Origin: Breviolum minutum Mf 1.05b.01
Taxonomy: Eukaryota; Sar; Dinophyceae; Suessiales; Symbiodiniaceae
NCBI GenBank assembly: GCA_000507305.1
Contig: DF239617.1
Span: 113,801-177,800, forward strand
DNA: 64,000 bases
Direction: 5' to 3'
The translations under genes were made by a program, and so were the position numbers. The notes below the pieces were generated by a model, which saw only the letters and a list, made by a program, of their open reading frames with translations, was not told the origin of the DNA and did not search any database. Shown here in pieces: positions 38,946 to 51,045 of this stretch (position 1 is its first letter; each line of letters starts with the position of its first letter).

Positions 38946-39984
38946 TCAACATGTGTTTTCTTCATTTTTATTATTTTTGGAATAGGTCACGGTCAGAGTA
39001 GGCTGCATTTATTTGTCAGTGATAGTCTTAGGTTTGTCGCCATGGGCTTTAGGAACATTCATTAGCTTTGACCAAACAAGTCATACATACTTTCAACTGC
39101 TGGGCTGAGCATTTTGCATTTCGTTTTCGGCATTTGTTTGTTGGCACCTAGTATCACCCAACATATTCCATTGGTCTTGATGAATTATCCGCCACCTCAA
39201 ACAATCGCACTTGACAAGGGTCACTAGGGGAAATGGTGAAATATGATGATTGCCGCACGTTCACCAAAAAACGACTCTTGCATCTACAGCATGTATCAAG
39301 CGCCTTTGAAGTGGCCAAGCACTGTCCTCCTTACATGCCAGTTTGGTTGTCATCTCGAGCTTTTTAAGTTGCAAACTATGCCCCAAACATGAGTTTCGGT
39401 TCGATTCATCAGAGCGTGGAAGTCTTGAAACATTGTGTGCTTCCTTTTGAGGTCATCTATCCCTGAAACCCTGGAAGTTGTAATAATTAGCAGCTGAGCC
39501 ACCCTTGTCCTCCATGTATGGAATCCAGAACAAACATTTCCCAGCCATTTTGATTTGCCAATGTACAATAAACACACAAGATGTGTTCGGATAGTAGGGG
39601 TACAGAAAATTGTTTTCACCATTCGCAGATTTCAAATTAGGTGAGTTTTCATTTTCAGAGGATCCCTAACATTGAAACATCCCTATGATGAGCCTTTGAT
39701 AGCTTGACAAGTATATACTTGCTTTGCTTGCACGATCCCTAAGGCTAGCTATATTAGTACTTTTTGAAAAGTTAATAAAGTCACATAATGCTACATCAAC
39801 CCACTTCATTTTTTTGGGGTATACAGGATGAATGAACAACCATTTCCATCAAAATGTCATACCATATACAATTGCATCATAAATCCAATTTTTCCATACA
39901 AAAAGACTGTTTATGGCAACACACCAGGGACCATGTCACCACACCACCATCCCGTTTCGGACAACGGTTCTCCTTGGGTTCCAG

Positions 39985-40056
39985 GTGCTTGCCGCTCAAC
40001 GGATCCAGGCCGCCCAGCGGGGACGGCAACAGCGTCGACAACGAGCAGCCGTGGAG
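39985..40056 (+). CDS. IQ-motif exon, 72 nt
   Basis: VLAAQRIQAAQRGRQQRRQ then RAAVE, 24 codons in phase 0 between GGGTTCCAG and donor GTGCTG. Longer than the 57-nt class and Gln/Arg-rich. Confidence 0.65.
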
Positions 40057-40592
40057 GTGCTGCGAGGAAACCGTGGGGGATTTTCCATGGAAATTTCTCC
40101 GAAAGATCTCGGTGAGAAGTTTTTGTTTCAAAGGGATCCTTAAGATTCATGGAATTTTGAAGGTGTGTGAAACATTCGGAGAAAACCGATGACTTTTGGT
40201 TTTTTAGGAAGGACAGTTTGGAATGTTTTGGATATTTTTTAATGTATGTCTACGAGGTGTCGGTGGATTTCATTTTAGTCTATATTATATAAATGAAGAG
40301 GGGGGGTGATCAGATGGACTTCAGATCGGGGTTCCCAAAGAAAACAGTGGAACAACTTGGTATGCTTTGAGACTTGCCACAGATGTTGTTTGCATGGCAT
40401 GACATTTGAACGTCATATTATTGAAAACATGTTTCAGTTGTTCTCATAGCCAGAAAATCGTAGAAAATCTAGTTGCATGATGTGTTTTACCTACATGGAA
40501 ACATGGAAGATGAGAATTTTGGGATCCGCAATGTAGGAAATATATATGGAAATATAATAACATACCAGAATAATACCAGAATAATATAACGG

Positions 40593-40699
40593 TACTGTTG
40601 ATGGAAGAAATCCTGCACCACCTGGGATGTATAAAACCCTGTAAATAATGGAATAAACTACCAACCTCAACTGGTGCAGGATTTCAGCCATCAACAGTA
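40593..40699. repeat. Family E element, copy 4 (complete)
   Basis: TACTGTTGATGGAAGAAATC and GATTTCAGCCATCAACAGTA. The flanks carry a ~20-bp near-repeat (AGAATAATATAACGGTA and AGAATGATATAACGGTA). Confidence 0.85.
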
Positions 40700-40970
40700 T
40701 CAGAATGATATAACGGTATTGAACGGTAAAAAATCTCATGACCAAATTGGATCCTTTGGGTCAAAGGAAGTTCCTCAGCTTTCCCCACAAACAATGCCCA
40801 GGTGAAAAGCCCATCTCCAGCAGAGCAGGTCATGGCAGCGACATGGGGGGCCGAAAAAATGTCGGTTTCAAAAGGGAGGGTACATATTTGGCAAAGGTTG
40901 TCAGTTATGTTGATATGTTGATCCCTCGAACAGGATTTTTTGGGGCCCAAAAAGTTCACCCAAAACGCAG

Positions 40971-41027
40971 GCTGCTGCTGAAAGGATTCAAGCAGCTTTT
41001 CATGGTCGCATGGTGCGGGAACAACAG
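40971..41027 (+). CDS. 57-nt IQ-motif exon 4
   Basis: AAAERIQAAFHGRMVREQQ after AAAACGCAG, donor GTGCAA. Same length, phase and boundaries as the IQ exons of the 10-14 kb modules. Confidence 0.75.
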
Positions 41028-41460
41028 GTGCAAACCGTCAAGGGGCGCTGGTGCTTCGCATGGTGCTGGGGTGCGACAGTTTTCGGCATGAAAAATCTTG
41101 CTAAACCTTTGCAGAATTCCTTTGGATCCTAGATCCTTTTTGGGTTTATATCGATTTATCTGGTTTAGTGACCAGGATTTTATGAATGTTCCACATCAAT
41201 GACCCCTCCCTCATCCATCCATCGATAGAAACATCAGGCACATTTTTTTAAAAGTGGGACCTCCATCTCCGAAAGCTTCTCGTACTCACAATTCCTATCT
41301 CAACTTTGCAGGTATGTCCTATTCACATTCGTTTGCAGCAACAACAAAAGCACAAAAAATGTAAAACAAACTTGTAAAGAAATTATTCAAATCATTGGTT
41401 TTCCAAGTTTTTGGGTCGTTTGAGTTATATAACTCCGCCTCTTGCCATTAAATCTTCCAG

Positions 41461-41517
41461 GCAGCAGCTGAAAGAATCCAAGCATGCTACCAGGGTCGCA
41501 TGGTTCGAGAGCAACAG
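41461..41517 (+). CDS. 57-nt IQ-motif exon 5
   Basis: AAAERIQACYQGRMVREQQ after AATCTTCCAG, donor GTTGTC. Confidence 0.75.
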
Positions 41518-41984
41518 GTTGTCACCTCGGAGAAGATACGCAAACAGGATCGCTGTTTGTAAGATATGTCCAATCAAAACTTGACGCATCCTTCAAGAAT
41601 GATTTATGATTCATTAAATGAAGAAATAAATGTTTGAACTGTTTGGACAATTTGTTGGAAATTTGTAGTTGTGATAAGTTGACTCAAAATCATGTGTATT
41701 TAGACACAAGGATGCCTTGTCGGATTCTTGATGCATGGCGCACATGCTTACTGAAAGATTAGCGGCTTCTCATGCTCCTTCTGGTGAAGTTGCTCTTATG
41801 AGGTTGACCCAAACATACAAACACACCCAAATCAGCAGCGCCCAAACCCATGATTGCCCATTTCAGACTAAGATGGTCATCTATAATATCCATGGGCCCT
41901 GAAACTATTAATTTTCTTCGAACTTACAGCTTGCAAATTTGAAATATGTTAGTGTAGATTTGCGTGGTGTGCCCATGGTATGAT

Positions 41985-42090
41985 ATGGGTGTTTCCAAAA
42001 ATTGGGGTACCCCATTAAAAAATAGGGTTTTCCATTATTTTCACCATCCATTTTGGAGGTTTTCCCCCCTATTTTCGGAAACATCCATAT
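41985..42090. repeat. Family B element, copy 4
   Basis: ATGGGTGTTTCCAAAAATTG and TTTTCGGAAACATCCATAT. TATGA on both sides may be a short target duplication. It ends 68 bp before an IQ exon. Confidence 0.8.
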
Positions 42091-42158
42091 GAACAATGCG
42101 AATTGCTACTGTTGTTTCTACGTTTTCTTGGTGGCTGATCTTTGACGCTAGTTTGCAG

Positions 42159-42215
42159 GCGGCAGCCGAGCGCATTCAAGCTTGCTTTCAGGGTCGAATG
42201 GTTCGAGAGCAGGCG
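42159..42215 (+). CDS. 57-nt IQ-motif exon 6
   Basis: AAAERIQACFQGRMVREQA after AGTTTGCAG, donor GTTGGG. Confidence 0.75.
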
Positions 42216-42766
42216 GTTGGGGTTGGGCGGGTTGGGTTGCAGCTAAGCTTGCCGTGGTGGTGTTTTTTTTTGGAAGGCTTCTGAATGAGTTCAGGTGTGT
42301 TTAGGCAATGTTTTTTTGGAAGTTCAGGTGTGTTCTAGGCTTGTTGGTTTGGTGTGTTGGTTGCGGTTACGGTCTTAAAACATTAGTTAGGAAAAATGGC
42401 CCTATCCTTTCCAAACCTGTGAAAGCACCACCCTCAAGCATCAATCAACCTTCTGGGTGAAGCCTGGGGGACAACTGCGAATCTCCAATCTTTGGATGAA
42501 ACACGTATGCCATTGAAACAGTCTAGGTGCAGACTGTTGACAGGTGTTGTGGCATAGGTCTTCAAACCATGTGTTGCTTTTAACATTTTATAGTATAGAT
42601 TCTTCTTGCTATCAATTATTATTCCTAAGATCATGCTATGTTGTTATTATTATCATTTTTTTTTACTGTGAGACTGTAACGCCATTCTATGATATCTTTT
42701 TGTCATTCCTACCTAATTCAATCTGGTCAGTGACGCAGTGCCTGCATTTGTACTGGGTCCATGCAG

Positions 42767-42817
42767 GTGTACTACACACCAGCGGACTGGGTTGACCCGG
42801 ACTTGCAAGCACAAGAG
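42767..42817 (+). CDS. PDLQAQE exon preceding an IQ exon
   Basis: VYYTPADWVDPDLQAQE, 17 codons, between CCATGCAG and a GC donor (GCGCGG). Its end matches the DLQAEE exon of the 10-14 kb modules and it again precedes an IQ exon, linking the two regions. Confidence 0.6.
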
Positions 42818-43090
42818 GCGCGGTTTCCGCGAGATTGGTGCAACATTTTATAGCAGTGAAACACTTTCGTTTTGGGAGGCGATTCATCTGAAAGCCAGAG
42901 TTACAAGAATCATAAGTAAGTCAGTATAGTCTCTCTAATAAGGAATTTGTGATGTAGATTCAAAAAAAATATACATATCTATCGATCTATCATGATCTAT
43001 CTATCTATTTATCTCACTGTATGGCGCAACTCGAAGTAAGAGTTGGAACGTTCAGCTCGGAGCTTTGCACAATGAAAGCCAGCATTGGAG

Positions 43091-43147
43091 GCGGCAGCTG
43101 AGAAGATTCAAGCTATTTACCGTGGTCGCATGGTTCGGGAACAGCAG
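43091..43147 (+). CDS. 57-nt IQ-motif exon 7
   Basis: AAAEKIQAIYRGRMVREQQ after GCATTGGAG, GC donor (GCACGT), as in the three module copies. Confidence 0.75.
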
Positions 43148-43149
43148 GC

Positions 43150-44210
43150 ACGTTTTGGCGTGCCATAGTTTTCATGTAAGGTGCTCTTTGATCCCTCTTA
43201 AAAACCTTCAATGCTTCAATATTGTTGGGAAGATAGCTATAATTACCATATCCCATATTTTTCTGATGTGATGATGTGCTTTCATTCAGAACTTGGTACT
43301 TGGATGATCGTCGATTTGCCAGAATTGGTTTCTCTATAGTAAGATCGTATGTGTCAGTCTTAGGGGTGCTACTGCCACTGTTTTCGGGGCCTTTTTACGA
43401 ATGATTTCAGGGATCATCCAAACTTGCACCACCTTGGGGATTTCAGGCCTTCAGACCTGCTGCCCGAGGCCCCATGCAGGACTGTTGATGATGCTAACTG
43501 CTAGTTGTTGATAGACAATTCATCCGGCTCAGCAGTTCATTTGGTGCATACATCTTACAAACATGCATACTTCCTCTAAGGGCATGGATTTTGATTTCGC
43601 CTATACCGGTACACAAAAGGTATCAAGTACTATCATATACTTGTTGAATCTTGCTGGTATTTGTCAACTTTAGTATGAAATAAGATGATTAAGTCTGCTT
43701 CAGAAACAGTCGGACCTGTCGCCGTTTCACTTCGCGCAGGATTCAAGACTCAGGTACTGTACCCGACTTGAACGGGGCTTGAAGATGATTTGCACACTTT
43801 TGACATGACGTTTTACAAATGTGGCACATTGAGGTTTACCAAGATGAAGTGAGGCAAATGGTGATAAATCGGTTGAAAATCGGTTCTCAAAAGCATCAAA
43901 TGATACTTTTGCTTTTGGACATTTGGATGATTGGCGTTTTCGGAAACATTGTGGTACCCCACAGTCATTGAATCTCAAAGAATCACTGAAGGTAATTGAT
44001 GCGATGTCACGGCAATATACTCTCACACCAGGAATATGCTCCATGGAATACTACTCCTCACCATGCTGAAATATCAAGAAACTCAATCCACTTCAGAGGT
44101 CTGTGTTTCTTGATGTTTTTTTGCACAACTGACAAGAAAGATGTACATTAATCATCATCAATCGATCCATCAGATCAAAATTCTTAAACTCCCCCAAAAA
44201 AGCTGACCTA
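43150..44210. other. No firm gene
   Basis: A 105-codon minus-strand frame (43727-44044) is open but cannot be separated from chance; see the rejected list. Confidence 0.25.
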
Positions 44211-44214
44211 CCAA

Positions 44215-44323
44215 TACTCCCCTGAAAACTAACATGTTCCCTGAAAATCGATGGTTGGAAGATGAATTCCCTACTGAAATGGTCACTTTCTAGGGGACAT
44301 GGTAGTTTTCAGGGGTGTACTCC
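44215..44323. repeat. Family D element copy 6 with 6-bp target duplication
   Basis: TACTCC at 44215-44220 and 44318-44323 bound CCTGAAAACTAACATGTTCC...GGTAGTTTTCAGGGGTG. Confidence 0.85.
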
Positions 44324-46109
44324 ATACAACAAGACCATTTGTTCGACTCATAACAAGCACCTGGCATTCTCAGCTCAACTTGGATTTGCAGGTCTATCGA
44401 AGTGGCCTTCGATGAGGCTCCGATGAACGTTGGATGGGCACACGACGTGTTTGAAATGGAATGATTTGCACAACAACCCTAGATTGTGCTTTTTGTGCAC
44501 AAGCATATTTATACATGCATATATATAATATATATTTTACATATATATATATATAAATACATATATGTACTGCATGTTGTCGAAACTACATATGTTTATG
44601 CCAGGTAGGTTTTAGATATCTCACCAGGATCATCCCAGTCCAGAGTCGGTCTTTGGTTGCCGGAATCCAACCTTTAACATCATCCCTGATCGTGGTGTAA
44701 ATGGTGGATTTATCCTACTGTCAATGTTTTGCTTCCAGTGAATTTATATATATACATATAATATTATACATATATGATATGTTGACCCGTTTGCTGGCTT
44801 TTAAAAGCTTCTTTTTTTAAGCAAACCAAAATCGTGAACTGAAACTTTGAAAACCACAAAAGTCCTCCATGTTTCTTGAAAGCACAGCTCTTCCAGGCAT
44901 TGGTAAAGCAAGGCATTGAAGGCCCGGGAAAGGTGATGAAACAAATCACATCTTTGACATGTTCAACTCGGAAAACACTAAGGGAAAATGAAGGTGGATC
45001 CAATTTGAATATGTTCCGAATGCGGGTTTGAAATCACCACTTTATGTGACCAGACAGGAGTTGGCACAGGGTTGAGTTTTTTGGAGTTTCGCTCAGCAAG
45101 CATGAACGAAACACATGAATGGTCACATCCGATGATTGAACATTGGGTTGTCTTCAACACAGGGGGCTTAGTTGAACAAGGCGAAGCCTTTGCAAAAACC
45201 AAAACACGTCCCAACCGGATCATGTCAATGTTGCCCAATTGTGCTTGGTACCGCAGATGTGTTGACTGGCATCAACCCTTCGAACGCATTTTACCAATGT
45301 GAAATTTTGAATGCTAGAAATCGGGCGCATCTTATTTTTTATGCCATTGTATGCCTTTGTTTCTTAGGTTCTGTACTGTAGGATGTGTCCTAGATTTGCA
45401 ATGCAACGTTCTAATATAGTGACCTTGACGCCACTTGAAAGGCGGTAGATTGATTTACATCGTTTTGATTGACCTAGATCTCAAACCCCAGACAACTTTG
45501 TTTTCCACAAATATTTGTGTGCACTTCAAGAATTTCATTGGAGCAGAAGTGACCATTGATCCCAGTTGTGTTTTTTCAAAGGATATGTTATCAGGTGCCT
45601 CTTGAATACGGAGATTCACTGATGCACCACTAGGGATGATGAAAATTCCAAATGTAATCCAGTTACCAGTTTTTTTTTTGGCAACCAATGAGGGTAATTC
45701 CAACCTGGATGGTGCACCTGATGTTTCTATAATAGGACATAACCGCCTATAAATCCCAAATGACCCTTTCTTTGGAAGATGTGACCTGTAGTTTGTATAT
45801 TTCAATATACACACACATACAGTCATGTACTTACATATTGTTTGTTGGTCTATATATATTGTCATTATCATTTTGTTATTATTACTGTATAACAAAAACA
45901 ATATATATATATACGTATACACATACAATATCCATTTGCATCCCATTCCAGACAAATATCTCCTCCAGGTGGCACCCAGTTGCTACTACCATCCTTTGTG
46001 GAAGCCATCTCCAAGGATCGCCAAAAAAAACGTTTTCGTTGGTCAATTTGTGGTTAGGAAATTGAAACATCCCCAAATGGGTGCGAAGTGGGTCCATCAA
46101 AACAGGGCT

Positions 46110-46221
46110 GGGTGGTGGCAACTCAAATATTTTTTGGAATTTTCATCCCTATTTGGGGAAGATGAACCCATTTTGACTCATATTTTTTTAGGATGGGTTG
46201 GTTCAACCACCAACAAACTAG
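46110..46221 (+). repeat. Family A element, copy 6
   Basis: GGTGGTGGCAACTCAAATAT and GGTTCAACCACCAACAAACTA. Confidence 0.8.
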
Positions 46222-47102
46222 CAGGTTTTTTTTTCCGGAAAAAACATTGGAGCTAAGCTAAGACACGCCAAGGCCACTCGTGCTTCAGAAGCACAGGCGC
46301 AGAACCGAAAAAAGAGTTGTTGTGGCAATGGGTTGGCTTAGGGACAAACCCGAAATGCACTTTTTTTGTTGGGGTGTTTCTCAAGAATTTGATTCCATGT
46401 AGAGAAATTATTTGGGTTCCTTTTTTCCAGAGATTGGTATGGCGGTCTGATCAAATGTCTCCAACTTCCTCCATCATTTCTCACGTGCGATCAGTTATCA
46501 ACAGCTTCACCTCGAAAAGAGTCAATCCGCTTTACTTCATCAACGACGCAGGCGAAGGCCATTTTCAATGGCACATGTGAGGGCACCGGACAAAATGGCG
46601 TGGCGTTGAAACTCTTTTGTGAGATACATCAGGCTGGATAAAACTCTGACACAGGACATGATGACATGATATGAAAGGATCGGCCTGGCCCCCCAAAATT
46701 GTGGTTGAACACATTGGAATTTGAAGGACTTTTCAGTTTCAGGCTTTTCCAGGTTGCTCTCTAAAGATTGAAGGATCATGAGAAATCATGAGAAGCTTGA
46801 ACGTGGTGAGACGTCATGGTGAGATGTCTTGAGATGTCACCAATTGGTTTAAGTTGATAAGTGATTTAGATAGTCTAGATGTCTTGTTTTTGTGGATTAT
46901 AGTGTGTGTCTTCTTTAGCAGAATGGTCACCCACTCATCAATCAAAAGACATTAATCTCGTAAAATCGAGTGTTGTAAAACTTCTCCCAGGAATTATCGG
47001 ATGACCATACTCAGCTTGACATGTGGTCATCATGTGGCCTGGGGGTACCAGGAAGCTGCATGAAACGACCCGTTTTTAACGGGCCAAAAAAAATCCGTCC
47101 AG
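46222..47102. other. No firm gene
   Basis: A short frame HAKATRASEAQ ahead of a GCGCAG donor-like site near 46302 may be an exon fragment. Otherwise nothing I can support. Confidence 0.25.
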
Positions 47103-47180
47103 GCCATTGAGAAATCCGACGCAGCTGCAGCAGAATTTGCAGATCTTCACCTGGAGGATTGGAATCGGGATTTCCCATGA
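47103..47180 (+). CDS. AAEFADL exon, copy 2
   Basis: After TCCGTCCAG: AIEKSDAAAAEFADLHLED, then WNRDFP and TGA. It matches the 38.0-kb exon in acceptor context and in the AAEFADLxLED core. A weaker third relative (RDPHLEE from GATCCTCACCTAGAGGA) lies near 57490. Confidence 0.4.
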   Translation, partial: AIEKSDAAAAEFADLHLEDWNRDFP

Positions 47181-47419
47181 AGGGTTGAATTTTTTATGGG
47201 ACCTTCATGTATAGGTACATGCAATAGTCCCATGGATGCTGAAAGGGACATGATCCAAGAGATATATCAGCCGAATGTAAATATGTACATGAACCGGAAA
47301 GCCTTTTAGAGATATCTTGTTGTTGAGGACTAGATGCCTGTAGAAGCACCGGTTGTTGATACATTTGAAAACGAAAAAATGTCGGAGGATGTCTGAGCTC
47401 ACAGTGTTGTTTTTGCATG

Positions 47420-47688
47420 GCCTCTTTTCTTTGCAGGGTTTCCGGGAGTGGAAAATCTGGTGGTTTCATCAAGTTACCCTAGGAATCCCTAGGAATGTAA
47501 GCCTTGGAGTTGCGGGTTGGGTGATTTCTTCAGCACAGCCTGCAAGGACTATCAGTGCCTCTGAGATAACGATGCCAAGCGATTTAGGCAGCCGGGTGAA
47601 AGCGATTGAGAGATGCACACGGTGTGACACCGAACATCACTCAAGGTTTCATATTGAAGCTGTTTCATCACCAATTTATTTGATCTAA
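47420..47688 (+). CDS. Possible coding segment, weak
   Basis: After TTCTTTGCAG the frame GFREWKIWWFHQVTLGIP, then PARTISASEITMPSDLGS and AIERCTRCDTEHHSRFHIEA, ends TAA at 47686. The middle part is reasonable; other frames compete. Confidence 0.25.
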
Positions 47689-47699
47689 CCTCCCTGCTG

Positions 47700-48660
47700 A
47701 AGATGTAGATAGGTTACCACTCCTAAGTTTGGCGGTTGAGTAAATGGTTGATAAACTTCGAAGATTATGAAGATACGGAAGGTGTTTGCACCAGCGACTG
47801 CAACTACATCAGCTAGTTAACTAGTGCGGATTGAACACAAACTACGCTGGCACAACTTCTTGAGACTCAGCACCAATACTTAAGGTTATCTTAAGATTAA
47901 ACCGTATTAAATCGTGTCAAATCATCTTCATATTAGATCTACATTATAGATCTACAGATGAAACTATTCAATTGTTGTGTTCCATCTTGTTCCAACTGTT
48001 GTGCTTAAAGTGTGCTTCACTTTCTTCGGCGATGCCAACGAAACGATTCTCTGAAAGAGATCGACTCGGTTCATTCCCCCATCTCTGGGAGTCTGCTGGT
48101 GATGCGCGATGAAAGGTCGAAACTGAGGCCAGTTTGATCAACATCAAAAGACGGAGGTGGTTTGTTTCAAGCGAACAGCGAAAGGGTTGATATATCTTAG
48201 TTAGTTATATGATTCAATAAGGGGTTCATCATGTAGACAATTTAAGATCACTATATTAGCCCTCCACATGAACCCAGAAACACGTCACTACCCACGTTTT
48301 GATCCTCATTGATAGTATCATTCGAAGATTGAGAATGAATTGAATAGGTTTTCTGTCGTTATGTTGATTGTCTAGACGACGCTTTATTTTTGAAAAGTCA
48401 CGTATTCAGACCATTTGCAGGTCTTTCAATGTTGTCAAAAAGATGTTGGGAAACTCTCCGGCACAATCAGCACTGGTACTACAGAGTGGCATGGGTGAAG
48501 TAACTGTTTTTGTCCAGGGAGGCTGAAATTGAGCTGCTCAAATAATTGGACTACCTTTTGGATCAGAGTGGATTGTAGATATGACAGCGTCGCGACCTCT
48601 CCCCCTAACAAGGTTTCAGTCGGGGGAATCCCACAAAATGTCCCGGGCTTTTGGTGAAAT
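47700..48660. other. No gene recognised
   Basis: AT-rich and without dispersed repeats. Stop codons are dense in all + frames. Confidence 0.35.
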
Positions 48661-48669
48661 ATTCTTCCC

Positions 48670-49011
48670 TTGACACAGTATGAATCCGGTGTGAAACCTT
48701 CGCCAAAAACGTTCCCGAAGAACTTGTGGCACAGCTGCAAACTTGGATCATCACAGTCATCTGCAGCCTCCACTATTTCTCACAGCTTAGTTGCTGCTTC
48801 ACAATCGCAGCAGGGGTGCAGTGAAGTTGAACTTCGTTGTCGAAATCAATCTGCATTGATGGAACGTACACCGTTACATCACCTTGAAAAAAAACTTGAA
48901 CAAAGCTGCATACCTGCTACTTGTGAATCTGGCTTCAGCAAGCACTTTCATAAGATTTTGCAGAAGCGTCCGGAAGGTTTATTTGTGTACCACTGTACCA
49001 CTCATCTATAG
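48670..49011 (+). CDS. Candidate coding segment
   Basis: 112 codons, the later half being protein-like (CSEVELRCRNQSALMERT, then LHHLEKKLEQSCIPATCES and FSKHFHKILQKRPEGLFVYH), ending TAG at 49009. The minus frame over its start competes. No family recognised. Confidence 0.3.
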   Translation: MTQYESGVKPSPKTFPKNLWHSCKLGSSQSSAASTISHSLVAASQSQQGCSEVELRCRNQSALMERTPLHHLEKKLEQSCIPATCESGFSKHFHKILQKRPEGLFVYHCTTHL

Positions 49012-50045
49012 AATGTAATGCACCCCGCCAATTTTGCCTTGCTATCCTTCTCTCACTTTCCCATACATTCTCTCAAATTAGGAATATGGAAATCTTCAAG
49101 AATGTAACAACAGAGTTGTTCTTTCTATTCAACATCCAAGTCGCCCAGAACTCAAGCTATGTACTGTAGGTTTTTTTTCGCGGGAGGCCGTTGTTTTGCA
49201 AAATTCCAAGGAAATGTGCTGAGTCGCAAGCGACGAAATTACCCACAATGATCGGGTCCCGTGTCCCATCTGGAAATTTCCCATGAAATTTCCTCTCTGA
49301 TGTTGTCGAGCTGCTTTGCGTAAAAAAAAGGGATGCAAAGCCGCCACTGAAAGACTCGGTATCTTTCAACAATTCAAAAGGTGCGTTCATGGCGGTTCAT
49401 GACTGTCATGCATGAAACTCAGGATTGTTTTTTTAGAAAAGACTCATTCAAAAGTTCAAACCATCTATTTTGGACATCACAGTTGAATCAGAGACCGCTC
49501 ATTTTATATATGTTGAAAAAAAGGTATCATTTTCTTCCAGGTGATGATGTTAGACTTAGACCTGTGATATTCCATGGGAACATATATGGCATGGCCATAT
49601 TTGAGCAACACAAAAAAAATGGTCATTTTGACCAACTCATGGTCCGGAGATGGTTCCCTTGGGCAACCCGAAGCCCTTCGGGCTCAAAGCTTTCACCCAA
49701 TTTTCGATCCACCCGGAGCCGAAGAACCAGGAGGTGGAAGGGGAAAATAATCACAGGAACGTGGATGATGTAAAGAGTGATATAACACAGGGATCATTAA
49801 AATACCATTTTTTTTGGGATCAAAGTTGATGCAAATCAATGGTGATTTTGAGGGATTCCCCTTATTATAATGCATTGTTTGGGTTGGTAATATAATGACC
49901 CCTGTAACAGTCTGTATAGTGTTTCATGCAGACATATATATAATATATTATATATTCTGTATCATTGTATAGTATATATTTTAGATCTGTTAAGCCATGG
50001 TTTCATATTCCATGTATATTTGACTTCACTTCTGCTTGCTTTTGA

Positions 50046-50294
50046 AAGTCTTACAACCACAACGCAACGACACAAGCACCTGCAACATTTTCGTCCTCTC
50101 CGACAGCCAAAAAGACCATGAATCCATTGCAGGTCGTCATGAGCATTGTGAAGCGTTTTGTTCCTTTGATGGCCATTGACTTAGAACTTTCAAAGTCGCT
50201 GGGTGCTTGCATTCAGAAGCACTCAGATGAGCAGTCAAAGACCCCTGCGGAAAATGATGCTACTGAATCTTTGGAAAACCAGCTGGGTTTTTAG
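50046..50294 (+). CDS. Candidate terminal exon
   Basis: 82 codons open from an in-frame TGA to TAG at 50292. It reads APATFSSSPTAKKTMNPLQV, then VMSIVKRFVPLMAIDLELSK and GACIQKHSDEQSKTPAEND. The first ATG is at 50118. Composition is convincing, but the protein is unknown. Confidence 0.45.
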   Translation, partial: KSYNHNATTQAPATFSSSPTAKKTMNPLQVVMSIVKRFVPLMAIDLELSKSLGACIQKHSDEQSKTPAENDATESLENQLGF

Positions 50295-50679
50295 GAATGA
50301 TAAACGGAGTGATGGTGCTTGTCTCTTCCAAAATCTATGCCGGAAATTGGGGAGCGTATGGAGCTAGCTCACTGGGGTGCATGAAAACCCATCTCTCCCT
50401 TAAAGCGGCACAAAAATGGGTCCGGGTCGGTTGAGACGAAACTTGCACTCTCCACTAGCCTAGGTCTCCTTTGGGGACTTCAGGACTCCCAAAAGGGATC
50501 TTCCCGTCTTCAACAGATGTCTCAGATGAAATGTTATGCAGTTATGCAATGTTTTAGTGTTTTTTTTAATAGGTATCTTTAGGGTGCAATAAGTACAGTA
50601 AGGTCAAAACTTGTCAAGACGACCTTTTCTTAGGCGTTGTTGTGATCACTTTTGAGTTGATGCTTGCTCATGCTACCCA
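50295..50679. other. No gene recognised
   Basis: Nothing supportable on either strand. Confidence 0.35.
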
Positions 50680-50691
50680 ATGTTACTGACA

Positions 50692-51045
50692 AGTGATGTG
50701 CCCAGAAAAGCTATGAATCTGAATGTCTCGCCGTCTGCAAAAATAAGATTCGTGGTCCCATTTCAAGGGGAGTTTCACCCCAAGGGCAGCACGTTCCAGA
50801 AAGTCTCCGCTAGGCAATTGTATGAAACCGCGGAAGAAAATCCGGCTACAGTAACCACTTGTGGTTGGTAGTTTATCCCCATTATTTACAAAGGTTTTAT
50901 ATATACCCAGGTGGTGAGCCTCGCGGGAGTTCTGAACCATCAACAGTAAGAACCGAAAAGTGGCAGCTCACTGGAGATGCTAAGGACCGAGTTTTGGTCC
51001 AGAAGATCAAAACCGAGGTGCGCTTGAGACCCCCGTTGAAGGGTG
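50692..51045 (+). CDS. Coding segment interrupted by a family E element
   Basis: The left part reads VPRKAMNLNVSPSAKIRFVV, then FQGEFHPKGSTFQKVSARQL and AEENPAT. The right part reads VRTEKWQLTGDAKDRVLVQK, then IKTEVRLRPPLKGG. They lie in different frames separated by 95 nt (50848-50942). Removing exactly that unit joins GCT ACA GTA AGA in frame. Using the nearest GT (50851) with the nearest AG (50946) instead gives a TAA at the junction. The protein family is unknown. Confidence 0.45.
50848..50948. repeat. Family E element copy 5 with 6-bp target duplication, introner-like
   Basis: ACAGTA at 50848-50853 and 50943-50948. Right end GAACCATCAACAGTA matches other family E copies. Interior TAGTTTATCCCCATTATTTA is the family core. 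It sits inside a coding-looking frame. Confidence 0.75.

Noticed and set aside
43727..45955. Group of open minus-strand frames (43727-44044, 44764-45003, 44978-45238, 45455-45955) that could be exons of a minus-strand gene
   Set aside because: Each looks partly protein-like and two could be joined by a ~65-nt intron near 45000, but + strand frames at 45072-45302 are equally good and no splice set is convincing. Not listed without transcripts.
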